This document shows, piece by piece, positions 26,581-33,451 of a DNA stretch of 64,000 nucleotides (position 1 is the stretch's first letter; each line of letters opens with the position of its first letter). Source of the stretch: Alphaproteobacteria bacterium (GTDB lineage Bacteria; Pseudomonadota; Alphaproteobacteria; Rhizobiales; Xanthobacteraceae); contig WQYW01000001.1 of assembly GCA_009781045.1 (NCBI GenBank), forward strand, positions 1-64,000, in the 5' to 3' direction. The notes below the pieces were generated by a model, which had not been told where the DNA came from, did no database searches, and saw nothing but the letters and a program-made list of their open reading frames with translations. A program made the position numbers and the translations under genes.

Positions 26581-26873
26581 GGTGCAGTTTGCTTTGCGGC
26601 AATCCGCGACTGGATCAGCGCGGCAACGTCGGCCACCGTCTTGAGGTTCTCGGCCGTATTGGCGTTGAACTGGAGGTCAATCCCGTATTTGCCTTCAAGT
26701 TCATAAACGAGTTCAATAAAATCGAAGGAATCGATCCCGGATTCCTGGATCGTGGTGTTGGGTCCGAGTTCCTTGGTGTCCTTGGTCTGGGCCTGAATCA
26801 TGGTCACCAGGTCGGAAATAATGGCGTCTGTGGAGGGGGCGGGGGCGGATTGGCTGATTTCGGAGGCGGTCAT
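26577..26873 (-). CDS. Acyl carrier protein
   Basis: 98 residues: an unstructured Ser/Pro-rich head of about 15 residues, then a four-helix carrier domain. The phosphopantetheine site is Ser49 in ESGIDSFDFIELVYELE (canonical DSL replaced by DSF, as in several specialised ACPs). The region ahead of it (ELGPNTTIQESG) is typical. An AGAGAG ribosome site lies 6-7 nt before the ATG. First gene of the ACP-KS-MaoC-hydrolase operon, transcribed divergently from the small peptide gene at 27067, with 193 bp between them. Confidence 0.9.
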   Translation of the reverse strand: MTASEISQSAPAPSTDAIISDLVTMIQAQTKDTKELGPNTTIQESGIDSFDFIELVYELEGKYGIDLQFNANTAENLKTVADVAALIQSRIAAKQTAP

Positions 26874-26920
26874 GTCGTTCTCTCTTTATGGAACTGCGGA
26901 ACTCTGGTCCGGCTTATATC

Positions 26921-27066
26921 GAATTGCAACAGTTCCAGTGAATTTTATAAAACTGATAAAAGTCAGCTTGATTTCCCCGCTTTGGTTTGGGCAAGGTTAA
27001 CCAGAGGTAAACCCTCCCGGGATCGATGACCGATCATGTGCCAGATGTTCAAATTGGAGTGAGAAA
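26921..27066 (+). promoter_or_regulatory. Conserved upstream block of peptide gene 1
   Basis: This block matches those before peptide genes 2 and 3. Invariant elements: AGTCAGCTTGATTT at 26961-26974 (106 bp before the ATG), and the dyad GATCG-ATGAC-CGATC at 27021-27035 (46 bp before the ATG), then GGAG at 27056-27059 seven bases before the ATG. It also forms the divergent control region with the ACP operon. No standard -10 box stands out. Confidence 0.7.
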
Positions 27067-27237
27067 ATGACCAAGATTGATGTCGGCATGCTTAATGCCA
27101 TCTCCGGCGGCTGCTGCAGCCCCCCACCAAGGTCGTGCAGTCCTCCCCCGCCTCCTCCGTGCCGGAGCCCGAGCCCCTGTGGCGGCGGCGGCGGCAAGGG
27201 CGGTGGTGGCTGCTGCAAGCATTCTGATTGTTCCTAG
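27067..27237 (+). CDS. Double-glycine leader peptide 1, Cys/Pro/Gly-rich
   Basis: 56 residues. Leader MTKIDVGMLNAISGG fits the double-glycine consensus (hydrophobic at -12, -7 and -4, then GG at -2/-1). The predicted core starts CC, has eight Cys in all (CCS...SCS...PCR...PCG...GCCKHSDCS), two Pro-rich runs (one of six Pro) and a Gly-rich run with one Lys, ending CCKHSDCS. The strong GGAG ribosome site, the shared leader and the shared upstream block with two sister genes make it a real gene. A C39 exporter peptidase encoded 6 kb downstream should cleave after GG. The Pro-rich middle sets it apart from the other two. Bacteriocin, signal or surface lipopeptide are all possible. Confidence 0.85.
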   Translation: MTKIDVGMLNAISGGCCSPPPRSCSPPPPPPCRSPSPCGGGGGKGGGGCCKHSDCS

Positions 27238-27380
27238 CCTGGGACGATCAGAACAGCCGATTAATACCCTTTTGAGAGATTGGCCCGTTTTTCGTCCGGG
27301 CCTGTTCCTTTCATAAACCTCCAACACCCCTGCAGGGACGATCCGCATCGCCCCTTTGTGGTTCTGGAACGCGCCTCCGG

Positions 27381-27411
27381 TTGGAGCCGATCCGCTCACT
27401 TTCGGCCCCAA
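27381..27411 (+). terminator. Hairpin downstream of peptide gene 1
   Basis: Arms TTGGAGCCGA (27381-27390) and TCGGCCCCAA (27402-27411) pair with one mismatch. The sequence resembles the stronger hairpin after peptide gene 2 (shared GGAGCC and CCAATCGCAA), so the 3' region was apparently duplicated with the gene. It lies about 145 bp past the stop and lacks a clean T-tract; it may be a degenerate terminator. Confidence 0.5.
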
Positions 27412-27805
27412 TCGCAAATTTCCGTGCGCAAACCCACTTAAAGCCACCCCTGACAGCAACTCAAACCCGCTCCCGGGTCGCCCCGGCCTGCGCCTCAATA
27501 CCGCCGTGAGAATCCGAAACCGGCACCGAACCGCTTCCGGGCTCTCAAATTTCCCCCTGAATCACTCTCCCGAGTTCTTCGTCTACTAAAAATCAGAAAT
27601 ATTGCCTCTCGTCAAGGTTAACATTTAACGTCCTGCGAATGTTTTTGCGTGGGTTCTGGCATCTGCCCTTAAGCGCCGGCGACACTGGCGTGGCGGTTTT
27701 GGCCACGGCAGGCTGTGCCATCTCTCTGTCGCATGCGGCTTGCGGGAACCGGACCCGGTGGAAACGGCTCCGGGGCCGGTTCGGGTTCTTCCGGGTTCTT
27801 CTCAA
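27412..27805. other. Spacer between peptide genes 1 and 2
   Basis: Nearly 400 bp with no coding frame I can support and no further double-glycine leader on either strand. Confidence 0.4.
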
Positions 27806-27982
27806 TGGAGTCTCCGATCGGGCGCAAATTAAATAAGATTGCAACACTTCCGGTGATTCTGAGAAAACCCGGCAAAGTCAGCTTGATTTCTCCGCCTTAA
27901 TTTGGGCAAGGTTTTCATGAGGCAAGCCCTCCGGGGATCGATGACCGATCATGACGACAGTTGTTCTTAATGGAGTAAAACA
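27806..27982 (+). promoter_or_regulatory. Conserved 177-bp upstream block of peptide gene 2
   Basis: It begins GGAGTCTCCG and aligns without large gaps to the block at 30351-30527, which has exactly the same length. AGTCAGCTTGATTT lies at 27876-27889 (107 bp before the ATG), the dyad GATCG-N5-CGATC at 27936-27950 (47 bp before), and GGAG at 27972-27975. The fixed spacing suggests a promoter plus operator or a structured 5' leader. Confidence 0.7.
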
Positions 27983-28168
27983 ATGACGAAGCTTGATCTT
28001 GGCAAATTGAATGCCATTTCCGGCGGTTGCAGCAGCAGCAAGTCGGGTGGCTGCGGTGGTGGTTCCGGCGGCGGCGGCGGTGGTGGTTGCGGCGGTGGCG
28101 GTGGCCACGGCGGCGGCGGCCATGGCGGCGGCAAGAAGGGCGGCTGCAGGAGTTCGGATTGTTCCTAG
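27983..28168 (+). CDS. Double-glycine leader peptide 2, Gly-rich
   Basis: 61 residues. Leader MTKLDLGKLNAISGG, core of 46 residues starting CSSSKSGGCGGGSG and containing long Gly runs broken by Cys, His and Lys, ending KKGGCRSSDCS. Five Cys, two His. The tail KKGGCR is shared with peptide 3, and SSDCS resembles HSDCS of peptide 1. The core composition recalls Gly-rich microcin-type peptides, but I do not recognise the family. GGAG lies seven bases upstream of the ATG. Expected to be exported and cleaved by the C39-ABC transporter. A strong hairpin terminator follows 140 bp downstream. Confidence 0.85.
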   Translation: MTKLDLGKLNAISGGCSSSKSGGCGGGSGGGGGGGCGGGGGHGGGGHGGGKKGGCRSSDCS

Positions 28169-28307
28169 TCGTTTAAGGCGGCTGGAACGGCCGGGTAGCT
28201 GATGGTGGAATGGTCGGTGTTTGGCCCGGCTCCTACTCGTCACGCTCTCCGACGCCATGCAGGTGCTGAGCCGGACAGGAAAATGCCGATCTTGGCACTG
28301 ATATTTT

Positions 28308-28350
28308 TTGCGATTGGAGCCGTTCAGTTCAACTGCGGCTCCAATCGCAA
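28308..28350 (+). terminator. Strong hairpin terminator after peptide gene 2
   Basis: Perfect 15-bp arms TTGCGATTGGAGCCG (28308-28322) and CGGCTCCAATCGCAA (28336-28350), with an inner CAGTT/AACTG pairing in the loop. Flanked by T6 on the left and TTTT on the right, so it could act on both strands. Confidence 0.8.
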
Positions 28351-30350
28351 TTTTGCGGGTGTGAAATTTTGCCAATGTTCAGGCGCGCCGGTGAGGAAGG
28401 CCTGAACTCTCCCTGCGGTGCGCGGCCTGGTGGCGGTGATGCTGCGGCCGTTGCCCGATCGGTGGCCGAAAAGGATGGCACACCTCCTCACTTTCCCTCG
28501 ATAATATGTTCTTTCCAGCCTCCAGTGAGGAAAGCGCGAGACGCATCTGGCGGCAACCGGACGGGTTCGAAAGGCCGGTCTGGTCGCGGCCGCCTTTTCG
28601 CCTTGAGGCTGTGCCGTTTGTGACCGCTCAACGCCAGTGGGGATGCGTTCCAGCTTGGCAGGTGAGGCTGCTCTTTAAGGCACCAGGCGTGCGGCGAAGC
28701 TGCGCCGAGACCAGGGCCTGCGGTGTGGGAGGTCTTGGGCGCTGGCGCGGACTTTCGCGAGTGTGCCTTGAGTTCGAGATCAATCCCATAGCGCTACCTC
28801 CGAATCCGAAAAAGACGTCTCATCCGCAGCGCGCGTCGCCGCCCTGTCTCCACAGGACGCCACGGGAGGTGAGAGATCCTGACATCGACGCCGCAAAACC
28901 GATCAGGCGCGTTATATTTGCGCCGCCGATTGCCGATTGCGCGTGACCTTCGCGGGTTCGCGATGCATCCGGCGATGCCAGCAGCCATCGCTCAGATGGT
29001 CCTGCGGTTTGCGATTTTCTGACCCGCATACGCCGGGTCGCCAGGGTCTTTGGCGGAAAACCGGCCCCCCGATGCCGGGACGTGTGAATGAATTGCCACA
29101 TCGTCCGCAAGCGTTGCCGGCTTCCCCTGAAGGATTGTGAAAGCTGTAACAAGCCGCGTGGCGCTCGGGCCCATCGGAGACGGGATTGGGCGCACAGGGC
29201 AGGCGGCTCACGTTGCTGTGCGCGGCACCTCGAGCGCCGTCGCGGTGGAATCCATGCGCGCCATCGCACAGGATCGCGCGTGCCCGGCCTGCTGTGAAAT
29301 TCTCACGCACAGTTGCTGCCGATCACCCGGCTGCGAGGCCTCGTTGTGTGCTGGCGGCAGCCAGCAAGGTCGGTGCAGCGTGGCCCGGATCTGCAGACGG
29401 CTTGCAGGCTGTCGATCGGGACTGCAGAGCCGGCAAAGCCGCCTCATCTGCACACAGCAACAGCTACAGCGCGGCAACGCAGATGCGGGTGCGAGGGGGC
29501 ATGCGAAAATTGCGCCTGCATTCGGGGCGCGCGCTGCCTGCATCTTCGGGTGCAGCTGTGCAATCGACACGGAGCGAGGTGTCAGGGCCCAGCCGGCCTG
29601 AGGCATGGATCCGCAAATTGCTCACTTCCTGATCCGCGCACAAATCGATATCCTCCCGCCAGGATGCGGCACGGCAGGTCCTCGTGAGTGAAGAAGGATC
29701 GACTCGTGCACGCTTTACCCGCGCAGGAATTGAGGATCGGTTCCATGGCCCGGGCACAGCTTGCCGGGCGAGGGCCCGGAGCCTTTGTACATGTCGATGA
29801 AGACTTCGGGAGGGCATCCGCTGTTATCCCGGCAGGGGGCCCGCATTCGCGTGTGTCGTCATCGCCAACAGGCTGTTTCGTCGGCTTTGGCGATCAGGAT
29901 GTGAGGTTCAGATCGAAAGAAGATCGTCAGAACTACGCGTTGAAAGAGGAAAGACCATGAAGGGGACTCCGGGGCGGGCTTTTCTGTGTGCCTGTGCCGC
30001 CAGGCCAGGCCAGGCCTGGCGGGGTTTTGCGCTCTTTCGATTTTTCCGCATCCGGACAAGCTTGTGCGGTGGTACCGGCATGCGCCGGCTGGCGGCCGGC
30101 TGTGCCAGACGATCCCGAACCGTCCGCTTGCGCGGCTGCGGTTTCCGGGGTCCCGGCAAGATGGCGTCGCCGGGGACGCTGTGGACCGGCCGCGACACAC
30201 GAAACTGCCAAAGCAGTCCCTTTGCGCAGGGAGGCTGGATCCGTGCTGTTAATCAGTTGTTCATGTCCCGGGGGCCGAATCCTTAAAATGTGATGTGGGA
30301 ATCGAAAAATATTGCCGGAAAATCAGCCGTGGGAGCGATTCGCGTCGCTC
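28351..30350. other. 2-kb region without a supportable gene
   Basis: Between the terminator of peptide gene 2 and the upstream block of peptide gene 3. Open frames are short, overlapping in several frames and Arg/Cys/Ala-biased, as expected of GC-rich non-coding DNA. One candidate (29957-30286, plus) has a GAGGAAAG ribosome-like site but no family signature, so I leave it uncalled. I found no fourth double-glycine leader here. The region might contain decayed genes or small RNAs. Confidence 0.4.
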
Positions 30351-30527
30351 TGGAGTCTCCGTTCGGGGGGAAATTAAATACGAATGCAACACTTCCCGTC
30401 AATTTCAGAAAACCGGCAGAAGTCAGCTTGATTTACCCGCCTTGATTTGGTCAAAGTTCCCTTGAGGTAGACCCTCCAGTGATCGATGACCGATCATAGA
30501 GACAGTTGTTCATAATGGAGTAAACCA
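30351..30527 (+). promoter_or_regulatory. Conserved 177-bp upstream block of peptide gene 3
   Basis: Same length and order as the block before peptide gene 2. AGTCAGCTTGATTT at 30421-30434 (107 bp before the ATG), the dyad GATCG-ATGAC-CGATC at 30481-30495 (47 bp before), GGAG at 30517-30520. Confidence 0.7.
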
Positions 30528-30665
30528 ATGACCAAGCTTGATGTTGGCACACTTAATGCCATCTCCGGCGGCTGCACCACGAAGGTTTCGGGCTCGTGCA
30601 CCGTCAAGACCAGTGGTGGCGGCGGCGGCAAGAAGGGCGGCTGCAGGTGCGGCGATTCTTCTTAG
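30528..30665 (+). CDS. Double-glycine leader peptide 3, Gly/Lys/Cys-rich
   Basis: 45 residues. Leader MTKLDVGTLNAISGG, core CTTKVSGSCTVKTSGGGGG then KKGGCRCGDSS. Four Cys, four Lys, Thr/Ser-rich first half. It is the shortest of the three and lacks the long Gly run. The core again starts with Cys directly after the GG. Seven-base spacing from GGAG to ATG. A textbook terminator lies 100 bp downstream, so it is a monocistronic unit next to, but apart from, the export operon that starts at 31110. Confidence 0.85.
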   Translation: MTKLDVGTLNAISGGCTTKVSGSCTVKTSGGGGGKKGGCRCGDSS

Positions 30666-30760
30666 TCTTTGCGCGGGCAGAACATTATTTTCCGGGTGAA
30701 ATCGGACGGGGGCTTGCTCCCCGGGATTGAGGCCGGTGATTAGGTGATTGCTGCGTTGAC

Positions 30761-30800
30761 AAAGCTGGGCTGCATTCGTGCAGCCCAGCTTTGCTTTTTT
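30761..30800 (+). terminator. Rho-independent terminator after peptide gene 3
   Basis: Perfect 14-bp arms AAAGCTGGGCTGCA (30761-30774) and TGCAGCCCAGCTTT (30779-30792) around a stable TTCG tetraloop, followed by GCTTTTTT. Confidence 0.9.
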
Positions 30801-30993
30801 CCGGACTGTTCATGATTCAAGTTGTTGCGATTCCGTAGCCGTGATTCTGACCTGCGTAAGATCTTCCGTGATAGGGTCCGCGGGGCGCGCGCAGGGTCTG
30901 TCGTGCAGACCCTGCGGTTCCCGATCCCCGCATGGGGAACGGCATTTTGATGGATTGCCCCGCGAGGGGTGGTCTGATACCGGTATTGTGTAA

Positions 30994-31084
30994 GATTTGA
31001 ATCTCCCTGGATTTGAATTTCTCTGGATTTTGAGGCGAATTTCGAGTCTCTTGGGGAGCCTCCCGGGGAGTCTCGCAGGCTCCC
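30994..31084 (+). promoter_or_regulatory. Leader region of the export operon: 16-bp repeat and hairpin
   Basis: Two 16-bp near-repeats (gatttgaatctccctg at 30994-31009, gatttgaatttctctg at 31010-31025) precede a hairpin with arms GGGAGCCT (31054-31061) and AGGCTCCC (31077-31084), which ends 25 nt before the GTG at 31110. It could be an operator plus a translational control hairpin; function not shown. Confidence 0.45.
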
Positions 31085-31109
31085 GCACCTGGACAGGTTT
31101 TGTTCAACC

Positions 31110-32015
31110 GTGAGCGAAGATTACGAATACGAAACCCTGCTTTCCGACGTGGCCCAGCTGCCGGGTAAGGCGCGCCGCCGCACGCTGCGCCTGTTCTGGA
31201 AGGTGCTCCGGCTGACCGGCAACCTGCCGGACATCGGGGTCACGGAAAATCTCAAATATATGCTCCATCTGTCGAACGCCGAAGCGCAGCGCGTGGAGGA
31301 GGAGATTGTGTTCCAGGATCTCATCGTCGGTGCCGAGTGGCTGGCGACCCTGCGGCGCAATCACGAAGAATTATGGCAGGATTCGGCGCTGATCTCGATC
31401 CCGGGGCGGGAGGTGCTGGACGATGTGGGGCGCAGCGGCAAGCCGCTGATTTTCGCCCCGATCCATATGGGCTGTTTTGCCATGCCCTTTGCCAAGATCA
31501 TGTTCGATCATTTCCGCTCGCGCCGGATGCTGATTCTGCGTGCCCGCGAGGACCGGCCCGAGGAAACGCTGGCGATGCGCCGGGTCTCCGAGATGGGCGT
31601 GGATATGCGTTTCCTCAACATTCACCACAAACAGAGCTATTTTGACGCGGTCCAGTTCGCCAAGGACGGTGCCATCATCGTTATGTTTGTGGATCTGCCG
31701 GCGAGCTATGGCGGCGCGGTAAGGGTGAATTTCTTCGGCAAGCCGATCCGGCTTGCCATGGGCATCGGTTCGCTGGCGCGTCTGACCGGGGCGACGGTTA
31801 TTCCGCTTTCGGTCCATTCGACGGTGCAGGGCGATGTCGTCAATGTCGGCCGCGCCTTTGAGACCTACGAAAAGGGACCTGAGGAAAAGGAGCGCGTTGC
31901 CACGATTGTGCGTCGGCATATCGAGGACAGTGTGCGCGACTCTCCCGAGCAGTGGCATATGTGGTCGCGCCTCCATGAATTTCTGGAGCCTGGACCGGAA
32001 GAAGAGGCCGCGTAA
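31110..32015 (+). CDS. LpxL/HtrB-like acyltransferase in peptide export operon
   Basis: 301 residues, near the family size. The fold is recognisable: PLIFAPIHMGCFAMPF (motif I region), then IIVMFVDLPASYGG, VRVNFFGKPIRLAMGIGSLA and RLTGATVIPL, which align with the D..P..GG...FFG.P...G...LA..TGA...P of lauroyl acyltransferases. Unlike LpxL it lacks an obvious N-terminal membrane anchor. Motif I reads H-M-G-C-F-A where the family has HX4D/E, so the acidic partner of the catalytic His is missing. It starts with GTG and overlaps the HlyD start (TAATG). In this operon it may transfer an acyl group to the exported peptides rather than lipid A; that is inference, and the enzyme could instead be inactive. 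Confidence 0.75.
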   Translation: MSEDYEYETLLSDVAQLPGKARRRTLRLFWKVLRLTGNLPDIGVTENLKYMLHLSNAEAQRVEEEIVFQDLIVGAEWLATLRRNHEELWQDSALISIPGREVLDDVGRSGKPLIFAPIHMGCFAMPFAKIMFDHFRSRRMLILRAREDRPEETLAMRRVSEMGVDMRFLNIHHKQSYFDAVQFAKDGAIIVMFVDLPASYGGAVRVNFFGKPIRLAMGIGSLARLTGATVIPLSVHSTVQGDVVNVGRAFETYEKGPEEKERVATIVRRHIEDSVRDSPEQWHMWSRLHEFLEPGPEEEAA

Positions 32016-33451
32016 TGAGTTCGATTGATTTCGATGACGAAATGGCGGCGCCGAAAGCGGGGCCGAAATCTCGCCAGCAGTCGCAGCTGCAGCAGGCGAC
32101 GCAGCCCGCCCAGCCGCAGGGGTCGCAGGCCCTGGTGGTGCGGGACACCGCAAACGAGGTGGCGCTGTTTGCCGCCCAGGCTTCGCGCATCGGCAGCACC
32201 ATCGATCTGCGTCAGAATCGCACGGTGACGGTGATGGCGTGGCTGACGCTGGCTGTGATCGTGTCGCTGTTTCTGGCGCTGCGCTTCGCCCATTTTTCCA
32301 GGACCGAATCGGTGCGCGGTCTGATTGCCTCCAGCCTCGGTTCCGAGCGCCTGGATGCCCCCAGGAACGGGGTGATCAAGGAGATCTATGTCAAGCAGGG
32401 GGATACGGTCCATCCCGGCACAGCGATCTATCAAATCGCCATGAGCGACGCGACTTCCTCCGCGGGTGAATCGGTGGTGGCCTCCGAGGGCCGGGCGCTG
32501 ACCCAGCAGCGGGCCAACCAGGTTGCCGAAATGCAGCGTGCCGAGGCCTTTCTGAAAGGAGCCAACGAGCAGCAGGCGGCGGTGGAGCGGGAACAGAAAA
32601 AGGTGGTGGCGGCCCTGGACGAACAGGAAAAGGGCATGCAGGAGCTGGTGGACGAGGCCAAGGCCAAGGTAGCGCATATGCGGGAAATGGTGGCCAAGGG
32701 CTACGCCACGCAGGTCCAGCTGGATGAATATCTGCGCTCCAAGGCCGAATATGAAAGACAGCTGATTGAGGTCCGGGTGCGGCGGGTCGAACAGACGCGC
32801 CAGGAGACGGAAAAGAAACGCGAGTTCCAGATTCTTCTGGCGGAAAAGGAAAGCCAGAGGGTCAATGCGGGGAGCCAGATCGCCGCGATTGATGCCCGGC
32901 TGACAGGGCTCAAGACCCAGTCTTCCATGGTGGTGCAGTCGCAGTCGGAAGGCCAGGTTCTCTCCGTCAACGTCACCATCGGCGACTCGGTGGAACCGGG
33001 GCAGCATGTGGCGCTGATCGGCAGTCCCAAAGCCGAGGCCCTGATCGTGCTCGATGTGCCCTCGCGGGCCATCGGTCTGGTCAAGGTCGGCCAGAGCGTG
33101 GTCCTGAAATACGATGCCTTTCCCTACAAGACCTTCGGGATCCAGCATGGCCGCGTGACCTCGGTGGCACAGGCTGCGGTCTCCGGCCCCGGGGGAGCCA
33201 AGCCCGACCTTGGCAGCCTCGCCAGTCTGGGCGGTGCGGCGCTCGGCGCCGCCGCGGCCGGTGGCATCGGTGCCGTCAAGCAGTCGGTGTACCGGGTCGA
33301 GGTCAAGCCCGAGAAGAATGAGATCATGGCCTATGGCGAGAAACGGAGACTGACGCTGGGATCCACCCTGTCGGCGGAGATCATCGTCGAACGCCGCCGC
33401 CTGATCGACTGGGTGCTGGATCCGGTTCGTGCCATGGGAGGCCGGGGATGA
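32015..33451 (+). CDS. HlyD-type periplasmic adaptor (membrane fusion protein)
   Basis: 478 residues. A disordered Gln-rich head (about 1-60) and one membrane helix (VTVMAWLTLAVIVSLFLALRF, one residue over-length trimmed, about 70-92) lead into the first lipoyl half (APRNGVIKEIYVKQGDTVHP). A long coiled-coil hairpin (about 150-300, rich in Glu/Gln/Lys) is followed by the second lipoyl half (SEGQVLSVNVTIGDSVEPGQ) and a beta-barrel domain. The Ala/Gly-rich insertion near residues 395-420 is unusual. It links the inner-membrane ABC exporter to TolC. Both ends overlap neighbours by a few bases, so the three genes are translated together. Confidence 0.9.
   Translation: MSSIDFDDEMAAPKAGPKSRQQSQLQQATQPAQPQGSQALVVRDTANEVALFAAQASRIGSTIDLRQNRTVTVMAWLTLAVIVSLFLALRFAHFSRTESVRGLIASSLGSERLDAPRNGVIKEIYVKQGDTVHPGTAIYQIAMSDATSSAGESVVASEGRALTQQRANQVAEMQRAEAFLKGANEQQAAVEREQKKVVAALDEQEKGMQELVDEAKAKVAHMREMVAKGYATQVQLDEYLRSKAEYERQLIEVRVRRVEQTRQETEKKREFQILLAEKESQRVNAGSQIAAIDARLTGLKTQSSMVVQSQSEGQVLSVNVTIGDSVEPGQHVALIGSPKAEALIVLDVPSRAIGLVKVGQSVVLKYDAFPYKTFGIQHGRVTSVAQAAVSGPGGAKPDLGSLASLGGAALGAAAAGGIGAVKQSVYRVEVKPEKNEIMAYGEKRRLTLGSTLSAEIIVERRRLIDWVLDPVRAMGGRG

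Noticed and set aside
24853..26873. VLCFA lipid A (acpXL-type) operon
   Set aside because: There is no fabZ, second KS, dehydrogenase or lpxXL in order, and the dehydratase is NodN-like MaoC rather than FabZ.
29957..30286. Small plus-strand gene with a GAGGAAAG ribosome-like site
   Set aside because: The sequence is Arg/Gly-biased, has no leader or domain, and other frames are equally open.
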